The notes beneath the pieces were generated by a model. The model searched no databases. It saw only the letters and a list, made by a program, of their open reading frames with translations, and had not been told where the DNA came from. The translations under genes were made by a program, and so were the position numbers. Shown one piece after another: positions 29,643-38,394 of a DNA stretch of 64,000 bases. How positions within the stretch are numbered: position 1 is the stretch's first letter; each line of letters opens with the position of its first letter. The DNA is from Gammaproteobacteria bacterium (lineage in GTDB: Bacteria > Pseudomonadota > Gammaproteobacteria > Pseudomonadales > Pseudomonadaceae): positions 1 through 64,000 of the forward strand of contig JAHJYA010000082.1 in the NCBI GenBank assembly GCA_018826895.1, read 5' to 3'.

Positions 29643-29928
29643 ATCACGGGGATGGCTACAGCGCGGTTACAGCCGCGCTGTCTCACTGCTGCTGGCAACG
29701 CCGTTGACGCTGCTCTTGCTGATCCATCCGGCAGCCATGCTGAGCGCCGACGGCCACTACAACCATCGCCTGATCATGCTGAGCATGCTCGGCATCTCCA
29801 GTGGCTTTATTCACGGCGTGGGCTTCGACCCCATCAGCAAGGTATGGAAAATCCTCTTCCACCCTGTTGCCGGGTGGCTGCTGATAGGCCTGGGCTACGC
29901 GATACTCTGGCGCGCACAAACGCTGTAA
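29635..29928 (+). CDS. ybgE: Cyd operon protein YbgE
   Basis: 97-aa membrane protein with two or three hydrophobic segments; SGFIHGVGFDPISKVWK corresponds to the conserved GVIHGVGFRP block of E. coli YbgE. Function unknown beyond cyd-operon association. The likely start is GTG at 29635, inside the last codons of cydX, with AGGTGGAAGG immediately upstream. The overlap of eight bases suggests coupled translation. An earlier in-frame start inside cydX was rejected. Confidence 0.82.
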   Translation: MTESRGWLQRGYSRAVSLLLATPLTLLLLIHPAAMLSADGHYNHRLIMLSMLGISSGFIHGVGFDPISKVWKILFHPVAGWLLIGLGYAILWRAQTL

Positions 29929-30036
29929 TACGCTGCTGCATCGCCCGGCTGCTAGCAATGCGCGGCGTCACCCTGCATGAGATAGGCTGCGCGAACGGAG
30001 GCCCTCAACTGACATGAAAATACGGGACGCTCAGAC

Positions 30037-30312
30037 ATGGAAATCACGGATCAAGCACGGGCACAACAACGCGATGCACTGCTCAAACGCCTGGCGCGGA
30101 TAGAAGGCCAGGTACGCGGGATACAAGCCATGATCAGGCGAGGCGACGAGTGCGAGCCCATTGCCCAACAGTTCAGTGCAGCGCGCAAGGCGCTGGATAA
30201 AGCCTATCAGGCCATGCTGATCTGCCTTGTCGAAGAGGCCGTGCTCGACCCTGAGCAAAGCAACGAAAACAAGCTGACACAAGTACGGGCCATCTTTACC
30301 AAGTACACCTGA
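30037..30312 (+). CDS. CsoR/RcnR/FrmR-family transcriptional repressor, atypical ligands
   Basis: 91-aa all-helical DUF156 protein. KRLARIEGQVRGIQAMI is the family DNA-binding helix region. Cys39 (in GDEC) is the conserved thiolate. By spacing, the His of CsoR/RcnR/FrmR (25 residues on) is Leu64 and the second Cys of CsoR or CstR (29 residues on) is Ala68; instead there is a Cys63. Copper, nickel and CstR-type persulfide sites are therefore not conserved, and the signal may be a dithiol or reactive sulfur chemistry (inference). It lies 108 bp after ybgE and convergent with a DUF2892 gene. Confidence 0.85.
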   Translation: MEITDQARAQQRDALLKRLARIEGQVRGIQAMIRRGDECEPIAQQFSAARKALDKAYQAMLICLVEEAVLDPEQSNENKLTQVRAIFTKYT

Positions 30313-30410
30313 ACGCAGCCGGCCAGATTGAAGTCGCGTGCTTGATCCTACGGGTCGAGTATCGGACATGCGAGACTGCGCCCGATTACCCAATTAGCCG
30401 GGTGGTTGCC

Positions 30411-30599
30411 CTAAGAGCGCTTACAGGTATTGATGCCCAGCAGCGGGTAAACCGGGCAGAAGCGCAAGGCACCGGTGGCCAAAGGCACCAGCCCGACCCA
30501 GCCCCACATGCCGATCACGCCCAACAGACTCAATACAATCAGGCAAAGGCCCACGGCAATGCGCAGCGTGCGATCAAGGGTACCGATATTCGCTTTCAT
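30411..30599 (-). CDS. DUF2892 (YgaP-like) inner-membrane protein
   Basis: 62 aa. MKANIGTLDRTLRIAVGLCL starts a two-helix membrane protein that ends in CPVYPLLGINTCKRS, the conserved cysteine-containing tail of DUF2892. In E. coli YgaP this domain is fused to a rhodanese. The ATG at 30599 has GAGGA eight bases upstream. A weak ANR-like sequence (TTGAT-N4-GTCAG, minus strand) occurs at 30655-30668. It may work with the rhodanese-containing operon upstream. Confidence 0.85.
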   Translation of the reverse strand: MKANIGTLDRTLRIAVGLCLIVLSLLGVIGMWGWVGLVPLATGALRFCPVYPLLGINTCKRS

Positions 30600-30813
30600 G
30601 CTGATGTCCTCAAGGGTTGAGCCCTGAGGATCATGCATATCAAAAACGCGTGTACTGACCAGGATCAACTAAATAAAAAACATTATATCTAAATGTATTT
30701 TATTGGCGAAAACGCTCTGACAAGTAATCGTGCAAACCCGGCCCCATGACCTGAGCAAAGGCTGTGAGGCCGATGAGGGTGCATGGGCAATCACCTGAAC
30801 ACTCAGGCCTCAC

Positions 30814-31035
30814 TCAACTTCCGCTTTGTTGCTCACTGCTGGGCGCTGCAGGGACAGGCTCGCTGGGCTCTTGTGCGTCGTCTTTCATATAGGCCTGCAG
30901 CACCAGAATGACGATCAGCATAAAGGCCGCCAGCGGCAGGAGCTTGGTCTTCTTCGGCAGCTCGGCACCGCAGGCCGGGCATTGGGTGGCGTCGGCGGGC
31001 ACGGCAGCGCCGCAGGCCTTGCATTGAGGTTTCAT
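30814..31035 (-). CDS. Zinc-ribbon single-span membrane protein
   Basis: 73 aa. CKAC (Cys5, Cys8) and CPAC (Cys19, Cys22) form a zinc ribbon, followed by one membrane helix (about residues 32-49) and an acidic Pro/Ser tail. Function unknown. A GGAGACACC stretch lies before the ATG at 31035. It is 138 bp after the BCCT transporter on the same strand. Confidence 0.78.
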   Translation of the reverse strand: MKPQCKACGAAVPADATQCPACGAELPKKTKLLPLAAFMLIVILVLQAYMKDDAQEPSEPVPAAPSSEQQSGS

Positions 31036-31173
31036 GGTGTCTCCAGATAAGGAATTAGTGCAGGCGCCTATCTTACCTGTAGCGCCCCATCCCGGCTGCG
31101 CGCGGCGATGCGCAGATACAAAAACGCCGCCTGGCGCGCGAACGGCAGGCAGCGCTGTTGACGATGCTAAGGA

Positions 31174-33243
31174 CTACGCAGGGTTAGCAGCACCACCCGT
31201 CTCGCCAGGGTCACCGGCAATCACTGCCTGCTCACGCTGAATGTGCAGGAAGTGCATGTGGTGCTCGTAATGATCGAGGATGTCTTCGATCAACTGGCGC
31301 TTGCTGTAACCCATCAAGTCATAGCCCAGGCTGCCCTGGCGCAGGTGCACCTCAAGCCGGTAGTAGTGCGCGCTATTGCGCTGCGTGCGCACCGCAAACG
31401 ACGGCATGGAACTGCGCACCGGCCAGATCTGGTAGGTGAAGTCCTGCTCGCTGCCCAGCTGGACGTTCAGCGCCAGGTGCTCCTGCTCGCCCTCACCCTC
31501 GACAATCTCCACCACGACACCACGGGCAGTGAGCGCCTGCTGAATCTCCTCCATGGCCGGCTTGCCGATATCAGTCAGGTAGCGACGCGCCTGGCTGTGG
31601 CTGGGAAAGCTCATGGCCCGCGTCAGGCGCTGGCGCCAATTCATCGAAGTCTGCTCCAGGGTGGCGCGCCCGGACAGGTGACCGGACAGGCTCTTCTGGT
31701 AACTGTCGGCCATCATGCCTTCCAGGCTGAGGGCCTTGTACAGACCCGCCATCATAAACAGCAGCACGATGGAGAACGGCAACCCCATGATCACCACCGT
31801 GCCTTGCAGGGCACTCAGGCCGCCGGCAATCAGCAGGGCCAGGGTCAATACACCGATGATCGCCGCCCACAGAATGCGCATCCAGATCGGCGCATCGCTG
31901 TTCACATCACGCAGCCTGGAGGTGAAGTTGGACAGCACCAGCGAACCGGAGTCGCCCGAGGTGACGAAGAATACAATCGCCAAGATCGTGACGACAGCGG
32001 TGGTCAGCCAGGACAGCGGGAAAGCCTCAAGGAACAGGTAGATCGACGAGCCTGGATTATCCACGGCCTGCTGGCCGAACTCGCTCGCGCCTTGCATGAC
32101 CATATCCAGCGCGCTGTTACCCATGATCGACATCCACGCCATCATGAACGCCAGCGGCAGCAACAGCGTCCCCAGGACAAACTCACGGATGGTCCGGCCA
32201 CGGGAAATCCGCGCCAGGAACAGGCCCACAAACGGCCCCCAGGCAATCCACCAAGCCCAGAAGAACAGGGTCCAGGCGTTCAGCCACTCGGTCGGTTGCT
32301 CGTGGGCGTAGGTGTTCAGCGACAGGCTGATGAAGTTCGCCAGGTAGTCGCCAATGTTCATCACCAAGGCATTGAGCAGGAAGGTGGTCTTGCCGGCGAA
32401 CAACACGAACAGCAGCAGCACGACGGCCAGCAGCATGTTGAATTCGGACAGCCGGCGAATGCCGCGCTCCACGCCCGTGGCCGCGGAAATGGCCGAGAAG
32501 GCGACAATCGCCACCACCAGAATGGACTGAGTCAGCACACCCTCGGGCACACCAAAGATATGGTTAAGCCCGTAATTCAGCTGGATGATGCCGATGCCCA
32601 GGCTGGTGGCGATGCCGAATACCGTGCCCAGCACCGCGGCGGTGTCGACGGTGTGGCCAATAGGTCCGTTGATGCGCTTGCCAAAGATCGGGTAGAGCGA
32701 GGAGCGGATCGTCAGCGGCAAGCCCTGGCGAAAGCTGAAGTACGCCAGCGACATGCCCACCAGGGTATACACGCCCCAGCCGGACAGGCCCCAATGCAGG
32801 AACGTCAGTTCCATGGCATGGCGCGCGGCCTGCGGCGTGCTGCCCTCGCCCACCGGTGGCGCCAGGTACTGGGTCAAGGGCTCGGCAATGCAGAAGAACA
32901 GCAGGTCGATACCGATGCCGGCAGAAAACAGCATCGCCGCCCAGGTCAGTACGTGGAACTCGGGTTTAGAATGATCAGGCCCTAGGCGGATCTTGCCGTA
33001 GCGGCTGGTGGCAATGACCACCACAAAGGCCAGGTACAGCAGTACAGCGAGAAAGTAGAACCAACCGAACGTATCGGAAATCCAGCCCAGGGCCACATTG
33101 ATGACGTTCTGCGCTGACGCGGTAAAGAACATGGTCCACACAGCAAACGCGACAATACCAATCGCGGAGCTGTAGAAAACGACCGGATTGATCCGGTCCG
33201 TGGAAGGCTCTGCATCACTGTTCAAGTGCGCGGCCTCATTCAT
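31174..33243 (-). CDS. BCCT family choline/betaine transporter (BetT-like)
   Basis: 689-aa secondary transporter with about twelve membrane segments and the BCCT block FFWAWWIAWGPFVGLFLARISRG. A cytosolic C-terminal extension of more than 150 residues is typical of BetT-type osmoregulated choline carriers. Start is the ATG at 33243 with AGGAG nine bases upstream; a TTG six bases earlier is too close to that site. No betaine genes lie beside it. The substrate, choline or glycine betaine, is inferred from family. Confidence 0.9.
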   Translation of the reverse strand: MNEAAHLNSDAEPSTDRINPVVFYSSAIGIVAFAVWTMFFTASAQNVINVALGWISDTFGWFYFLAVLLYLAFVVVIATSRYGKIRLGPDHSKPEFHVLTWAAMLFSAGIGIDLLFFCIAEPLTQYLAPPVGEGSTPQAARHAMELTFLHWGLSGWGVYTLVGMSLAYFSFRQGLPLTIRSSLYPIFGKRINGPIGHTVDTAAVLGTVFGIATSLGIGIIQLNYGLNHIFGVPEGVLTQSILVVAIVAFSAISAATGVERGIRRLSEFNMLLAVVLLLFVLFAGKTTFLLNALVMNIGDYLANFISLSLNTYAHEQPTEWLNAWTLFFWAWWIAWGPFVGLFLARISRGRTIREFVLGTLLLPLAFMMAWMSIMGNSALDMVMQGASEFGQQAVDNPGSSIYLFLEAFPLSWLTTAVVTILAIVFFVTSGDSGSLVLSNFTSRLRDVNSDAPIWMRILWAAIIGVLTLALLIAGGLSALQGTVVIMGLPFSIVLLFMMAGLYKALSLEGMMADSYQKSLSGHLSGRATLEQTSMNWRQRLTRAMSFPSHSQARRYLTDIGKPAMEEIQQALTARGVVVEIVEGEGEQEHLALNVQLGSEQDFTYQIWPVRSSMPSFAVRTQRNSAHYYRLEVHLRQGSLGYDLMGYSKRQLIEDILDHYEHHMHFLHIQREQAVIAGDPGETGGAANPA

Positions 33244-33500
33244 AAGCAAGTTCTCCTGAGCGTATCTTCACGGCAGGCTCGCACCCGCTACAGGCCGGGC
33301 GAGCCCCTGAAATCCGGCAGCGCCCCTCCCGGGAACTGCCAGCAGGGTCTGAGTGGCCAAAGGCCACAAAGGTTCATTTTATTGAACACCCTGTAAGACA
33401 TCAGCGACGCAACGCCCTCCGCTCAGGTCACAAATAAACTATCGAAAGCCTCCTCCTGATAGAAAATTATCGCTCAATAAATAGGTAGGCACCGCTGTAA

Positions 33501-34901
33501 TCACGCCTGCATCGCCCGCCCCTGCACACTCATCGCTGCTTGGCGCAGCGCTTCCGAGCGGGTCGGGTGCGGATGGCAAATCAGCGCGATGTCTTCAGAC
33601 GATGCGCTGAACTCCATGGCGACGCAGTACTCGCCAATCAACTCACCCGCGCTGGGGCCAATGATGTGTACGCCGAGAATCTGATCGGTGCGCTCGTCAG
33701 CCAGCACTTTGACGAAGCCTTCGCCCTCGTGGTTGATCTTCGCTCGGCTGTTGGCGCTAAAGGGAAACTTGCCCACCTTGTAGGCGCGCCCTTCGGCTTT
33801 CAGTTGCTCCTCAGTCTTGCCGACGGTGGCGACTTCCGGCTTGGTATAGATGACGCCCGGAATAGTGCCGTAGTTGACCTCGGCGGCATGTCCGGCAATC
33901 CGCTCGATACACACGATGGCCTCTTCTTCGGCCTTGTGCGCGAGCATCGGTCCGGAGGTGACGTCACCAATAATCCAGATACCCGGCACACTGCTGCGCT
34001 GCTGCTGATTGTCCAGCATGCCGCGTTTGTCGGTGGCGAGGCCCACGGTTTCCAGCCCCAAGCCGGCGGTATAAGGTCTGCGACCAATGGCGACCAGCAC
34101 ATAGTCGGCCTCTAGCGGCTCGACAGCGCCGCCAGCAGCGGGCTGCAAATCGAGGATTACACCGGCCTCCGCCACCTTGGCGGCGCTAACCTTGGTCGCC
34201 AACTTGAAGCCCATGCCCTGCTTGCTCAGGGTGCGCTGCAGGGTTTTTGCGGTTTCGTCATCCAGTCCTGGGCAGATACGGTCGAGGTATTCCACTACAG
34301 TGACTTTGCTGCCCAGGCGCCGCCACACAGAGCCCAGCTCCAGGCCTATTACCCCGGCACCGATTACCACCAGATGCTTGGGCACCTCGGGTAGTGAAAG
34401 CGCGCCAGTGGAGTCGAGGATGCGCTGATTATCGATCGCGACCCCTGGCAAGGGCGTCGGCTGCGAACCCGTGGCGATCACGATGTCCTTGGCCTGCAAC
34501 TCACGCACACTGCCATCGGGGAGGCTCACCGACACCTTGCCCGGCCCATTCAAACGGCCCCAGCCTTTGATCCACTCGACCTTGTTCTTGCGAAACAGAA
34601 ACTCGATGCCCTTGGTCAGGGCCGTTACGCTCTCATCCTTCTGCTTCATCATCTGCGCCAGGTTGAGCGTCGGCTTGACCTCGATGCCCAGGGTGGCGAA
34701 CTCACCGCCCGTGGCCGCCTCGTAGAGTTCCGAGGCATGCAGCAACGCCTTGGACGGCATGCAGCCGACATTCAGGCAGGTACCGCCCAGGGTATCGCTG
34801 CCTTCGATGCAGGCGACTTTCAGGCCCAGTTGCCCGGCACGGATGGCAGCGTTATAGCCGCCGGGTCCGCCGCCGATGATCAGTACGTCATAGTTGCTCA
34901 T
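33501..34901 (-). CDS. lpd3: Dihydrolipoyl dehydrogenase
   Basis: 466-aa FAD/NAD flavoprotein disulfide reductase that reoxidises dihydrolipoamide. FAD motif GGGPGGYNAAIRAGQLG at residue 10, redox disulfide Cys42/Cys47 in GGTCLNVGCMPSK, and the C-terminal active-site base in HPHPTRSEA. No E1 or E2 subunit gene is nearby, so it is an orphan paralogue; length and N-terminus fit Lpd3 of P. aeruginosa (from memory). The ATG is one base past the stop of the MFS gene, implying translational coupling. The longer frame upstream was rejected. Confidence 0.92.
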   Translation of the reverse strand: MSNYDVLIIGGGPGGYNAAIRAGQLGLKVACIEGSDTLGGTCLNVGCMPSKALLHASELYEAATGGEFATLGIEVKPTLNLAQMMKQKDESVTALTKGIEFLFRKNKVEWIKGWGRLNGPGKVSVSLPDGSVRELQAKDIVIATGSQPTPLPGVAIDNQRILDSTGALSLPEVPKHLVVIGAGVIGLELGSVWRRLGSKVTVVEYLDRICPGLDDETAKTLQRTLSKQGMGFKLATKVSAAKVAEAGVILDLQPAAGGAVEPLEADYVLVAIGRRPYTAGLGLETVGLATDKRGMLDNQQQRSSVPGIWIIGDVTSGPMLAHKAEEEAIVCIERIAGHAAEVNYGTIPGVIYTKPEVATVGKTEEQLKAEGRAYKVGKFPFSANSRAKINHEGEGFVKVLADERTDQILGVHIIGPSAGELIGEYCVAMEFSASSEDIALICHPHPTRSEALRQAAMSVQGRAMQA

Positions 34902-34902
34902 G

Positions 34903-36120
34903 TCAGTGACTCCCATGCTGCAGCGGTTTAACCAAGCGAGACCGTGGGCGTAGCAATTGGAAGGCGCAGTACGCCGCGACGGCAAACAAGCTGTTCAACA
35001 ACACCATAGGCCAGGCCGAACCATCCGCCAGCAGGCTCAACAGGACGCCGCTGCAGGTGGCGCCTGCCATTTGTGCGAAGCCCATAAAGCCTGCCGCCAG
35101 GCCCGCGCGGTGGGCGTTGGGAATCACCGCGCCAGCGACCGCTGCCGGCAGCAGCATACCGCCGCCCAACGTCACCAGCACTTGCGGCACTGACAAGCCG
35201 AGCAGTGACAAGCCGAACAGCAGGTAGATCACCAGCGTGGCCAGGGCGCCAGTGGCCACCAATACAGCACCGATCCCGACGATTTTCTCGGGGCCCAGCT
35301 GCAGAATGCGCCGCTGGGTAAACAGCGCACCGGCGATCAACGCCGAAACAATCGTCGCGAAGGTGATGCCGTATTGTGCCGGGCTCAGCCCGAGCAAGCC
35401 GATATACACAGCTGACGAGCCGGCAATCACCGCAAACATCGCGCCGTAAGTGCACGCCAGTGCGAGGGCCAAAGCACGGAATGAGGCAGCGCGCAGCAGA
35501 TCGACATAGTTACCGGCCAAGTGGTTGAGTTGTCCGGCTTGCGGGTCGAGCTGCCGATTGCTTTCTCGGTACAGACCCAGCACCGCACACACACAGGCAA
35601 TACCGATCACCAATGCTAGGGCAATCGGTGCACGCCAGCCGCCATACAGCGTCAGCACACCGCCCAGAATCGGTGACAGCGCGATAGCACAGAGCATGCC
35701 GATAACCGTCAGTGCCAAGGCTGGCCCGGCCTGCACCTGCCACACATCGCGCACGATCGCCCGGGCCAGCACCAACGCGGCGCACGCCCCAAGCCCCTGC
35801 AACACGCGGGCGGCAATAAACTCGCCCATGCTGCTGGCCAGCAGCATCCACAAGGTGGCAAGCAGGTAGACCAGCAACCCGGCGATCAATACAGGGCGAC
35901 GACCGATGCGATCCGACAGCGGGCCAAGCAACAACTGCCCCAGACCAAAAGCAGCAACAAAGGCTGATAGCGCCAACAGGCTGCTGCCTGGACGGGCCGT
36001 CATGATCAGCTCGATAGCCCCCAGGCTGGGGATGATCAGTTGCGTGGAAATCTCTCCAAGGGCGGTCAGGGCCACCAGAATCAGCAGCAGACTGCGCGAC
36101 GGCAAGGGATAGGGATGCAT
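34903..36120 (-). CDS. MFS transporter, Bcr/CflA drug-efflux type
   Basis: 405 aa, about twelve membrane helices. The LGQLLLGPLSDRIGRRPVLIAG loop (motif A) is clear, and VLQGLGACAALVLARAIVRD is characteristic of the Bcr/CflA drug-resistance subfamily. The ATG at 36120 has AGGAC upstream and is preferred over an ATG at 36141 with no ribosome site. It is divergent from a thioesterase gene over 119 bp that hold an AT-rich palindrome. It forms an operon with lpd3. Confidence 0.88.
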   Translation of the reverse strand: MHPYPLPSRSLLLILVALTALGEISTQLIIPSLGAIELIMTARPGSSLLALSAFVAAFGLGQLLLGPLSDRIGRRPVLIAGLLVYLLATLWMLLASSMGEFIAARVLQGLGACAALVLARAIVRDVWQVQAGPALALTVIGMLCAIALSPILGGVLTLYGGWRAPIALALVIGIACVCAVLGLYRESNRQLDPQAGQLNHLAGNYVDLLRAASFRALALALACTYGAMFAVIAGSSAVYIGLLGLSPAQYGITFATIVSALIAGALFTQRRILQLGPEKIVGIGAVLVATGALATLVIYLLFGLSLLGLSVPQVLVTLGGGMLLPAAVAGAVIPNAHRAGLAAGFMGFAQMAGATCSGVLLSLLADGSAWPMVLLNSLFAVAAYCAFQLLRPRSRLVKPLQHGSH

Positions 36121-36173
36121 GGGTGTGGGTCCTGTGATCATGGGTTGGCGTGGCTCGCCAAACAATAATATTT

Positions 36174-36201
36174 CAACCATAATATAAATAATTAAATTAT
36201 G
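36174..36201. promoter_or_regulatory. AT-rich operator-like palindrome, MFS/thioesterase promoter
   Basis: An imperfect 24-base palindrome, CATAAT at 36178 to ATTATG at 36201, between divergent genes. TAATTAAATTATG (36189-36201) occurs inverted at 38395-38407, and CAACCATAATA (36174-36184) is repeated directly at 38416-38426. It probably binds the TetR protein encoded 0.65 kb away. Confidence 0.6.
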
Positions 36202-36239
36202 CTTGTAATTTAAAGCCACCACCCAACGAGGCCTGATCT

Positions 36240-36812
36240 ATGAGCAGCCCATCACGCGAAGAAAAAATTGCCACCTGGCTTGCCGCCGAACACAGCATAC
36301 GCGCGAACCTTGGTCAGCCCGGCAGCATGAGCCTGGCGCAGGTCAGTGAACTGTTGCCGCAGGAATTCTTTGACGGCATCGGCCGAGGGGAATTGCCGAC
36401 AGCACCCATCGGCCACTTGTTGGATTTCATTCCTCTGGAATGGTCATCCGGCCGCTTCGTCTTCCAGGGCACACCCGATGCGCGCCACTACAACCCACTG
36501 GGTAGCGTGCACGGCGGCTATGCGGCCACCCTGCTCGACTCCTGCATGGGCTGCGCCATTCACACCCAACTCAAACGCGGGCAGGGCTACACCACCACTG
36601 ACCTGCGCATCAGCTATATCCGCGCCTTGACCAGCAAGGTCGGACCGGTTCGTGCCGAGGGCCGCATCGTCCATATCGGGCGCTCCACTGCCCTGGCTGA
36701 GGGGCGCATCTATGACGTGGATGACCGCTTGTATGCAGTGGGCTCCACCACCTGCCTGATCCTCGCCATGCCAGGGCTATCCGGCACTGAAACAGCAGGG
36801 CGAAGCGAGTAA
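36240..36812 (+). CDS. PaaI-family hotdog-fold thioesterase
   Basis: 190 aa. The hotdog core contains NPLGSVHGGYAATLLDSCMG, the PaaI active-site block, followed by TTDLRISYIRAL and GRSTALAEGRIYD. It hydrolyses acyl-CoA or aromatic acyl-CoA thioesters; the substrate cannot be told. GAGG lies ten bases before the ATG. It precedes the TetR gene by 39 bp and may be cotranscribed with it. Confidence 0.88.
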   Translation: MSSPSREEKIATWLAAEHSIRANLGQPGSMSLAQVSELLPQEFFDGIGRGELPTAPIGHLLDFIPLEWSSGRFVFQGTPDARHYNPLGSVHGGYAATLLDSCMGCAIHTQLKRGQGYTTTDLRISYIRALTSKVGPVRAEGRIVHIGRSTALAEGRIYDVDDRLYAVGSTTCLILAMPGLSGTETAGRSE

Positions 36813-36851
36813 GATGGCAGCCAACATCTAAAACCAGTGGCCAGGTACTCC

Positions 36852-37430
36852 ATGCGCTATTCAGAAGACCACAAAGCCCAGACTCATCAACGCATCATCG
36901 AAGAAGCCGCACGACTGTTCCGTCGCGATGGCGTCGGCGCCACTGGCCTGCAGCCACTGATGAAGACCTTGGGCCTAACCCACGGTGGCTTCTATGCCCA
37001 TTTCAAGTCGAAAGATGAGCTGGTGGAAACCGCCCTGCGCCATAGCGTTGAACAACTCAGCGCAGCTATTCAGGACGCGGCAGGAGCAGAGAAACCACTC
37101 GCCACCCTGATCGGCCGCTACCTGTCTTCGGCCCACAGGGCCAACCCCGGCGAAGGCTGCCCACTGCCGACCATGTCGGCCGAACTTGGCCAACGTGGCG
37201 AGCCCAACCCGATCACCGATGAGATGGTGCGCCATCGCCTGGCCGCCATCGAGGCTGGTCTGAGCGGTGACCACGCAGACGAGCAGAGCGTGCTGGTGCT
37301 CAGCGCCATGGTCGGTGCCCTGCTGCTCTCGCGCAGCGTCAGCGACCCAGAACTGTCCGACCGTCTGCTGAAAACCACTCGACGCCTGTTGATTGAGCAG
37401 AACACCGACGCTGCTCCAGCGCAGGCCTGA
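36852..37430 (+). CDS. TetR/AcrR family transcriptional regulator
   Basis: 192 aa. N-terminal helix-turn-helix: HQRIIEEAARLFRRDGVGATG then LTHGGFYAHFKSKDELV. The C-terminal half, with GCPLPTMSAELGQRG, resembles TetR_C-type ligand domains common beside SDR and redox genes. ATG at 36852 has AGG six bases upstream; a GTG fifteen bases earlier is possible. It likely represses its neighbours through the repeated AT-rich sequences at 36.2 and 38.4 kb. Confidence 0.9.
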   Translation: MRYSEDHKAQTHQRIIEEAARLFRRDGVGATGLQPLMKTLGLTHGGFYAHFKSKDELVETALRHSVEQLSAAIQDAAGAEKPLATLIGRYLSSAHRANPGEGCPLPTMSAELGQRGEPNPITDEMVRHRLAAIEAGLSGDHADEQSVLVLSAMVGALLLSRSVSDPELSDRLLKTTRRLLIEQNTDAAPAQA

Positions 37431-37531
37431 ATAGCTGCCGCTGCCCGCCCCCTTTTTTTTGCAGGCGTAAATTGTCCCTGAGCGACAGGCCCCGGCTGTT
37501 TCCAGCCTGGGCTGTGATAGGCGAGTTCGAT

Positions 37532-38326
37532 TTACTTGTAGCGAGCAGCCGCGCTGCTATGGGAGAGGTTCGGTCCGAGCTTGCTCCGCGCGTCGACCAA
37601 TGCCTGCCAGTCAGCGGCATCCGGCAACGAGGGGATGGTAATCAGCTCGCGCTGATCGAACCCCGATAGCGCGGCGTCCACCATCTCCCCCACTTCCATG
37701 ATCATGCTCGGCGGCAATGCGGACTCGTCCATGCCACTGCGTTCCCAGATTTCCGTGCGCGTAATACCCGGCAACACGGCCTGCACCTGAACGCCGTGGG
37801 CACTCACTTCACTGTGCATCGTCTGGGTCAAGCTGAGCACGTAGGCCTTGGTGGCACTGTAGACCGCGTTGAAGATCTCCGGCGCCAGAGCCACGACCGA
37901 GGCGATATTGATGATCGCGCCCCGGCCTGCCGAGGTGAAGTTGGCGACGGCAGCAGCGGACAAATGCGTCAGGGAAACTACGTTGAGCAGAATCATGCGG
38001 TCCACGGTGTCGAGATCGGCCTCAATCAATGTGCCGTTCATGGCCATGCCCGCGTTATTGACCAGCACGCTGATGGCCTTGTCACTGCGTAGACGCTGGC
38101 TCACCGCCTGCAGGTCGGCTTTGTCGGTCAGATCGGCCTTCAAAACCTCAACCTGTACGCCAAACGCCTGGCTTAGGCGCGCCGCAAGAACCTGCAAACG
38201 CGACAGATCGCGTGCCACCAACAGCAAGTCATAACCGCGACGAGCCAGACGTTCGGCATAGATAGCGCCGATGCCTGAAGACGCACCAGTGATCAGTGCT
38301 GTGCCTTGTTCATTCAATGTACTCAT
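37532..38326 (-). CDS. Short-chain dehydrogenase/reductase
   Basis: 264-aa classical SDR. TGASSGIGAIYAERLA is the cofactor glycine motif, NNAGMA follows, and YSATKAY holds the catalytic Tyr and Lys; an Arg after the first strand (VARDLSRL) points to NADP(H). Substrate unknown. Its promoter shares sequences with that of the divergent MFS/thioesterase pair, suggesting one TetR regulon for ketone or aldehyde stress (inference). Confidence 0.92.
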   Translation of the reverse strand: MSTLNEQGTALITGASSGIGAIYAERLARRGYDLLLVARDLSRLQVLAARLSQAFGVQVEVLKADLTDKADLQAVSQRLRSDKAISVLVNNAGMAMNGTLIEADLDTVDRMILLNVVSLTHLSAAAVANFTSAGRGAIINIASVVALAPEIFNAVYSATKAYVLSLTQTMHSEVSAHGVQVQAVLPGITRTEIWERSGMDESALPPSMIMEVGEMVDAALSGFDQRELITIPSLPDAADWQALVDARSKLGPNLSHSSAAARYK

Positions 38327-38394
38327 TGGGTGTTTCCTCTGGGCTGCGTACTGGTGTGTGGTTGGAGATAGAGTACGGCCCTTAATATTACACT

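Noticed and set aside
31243..32985. 580-codon plus-strand frame opposite the BCCT transporter
   Set aside because: Gln/His/Arg-rich translation typical of a shadow of a membrane protein gene.
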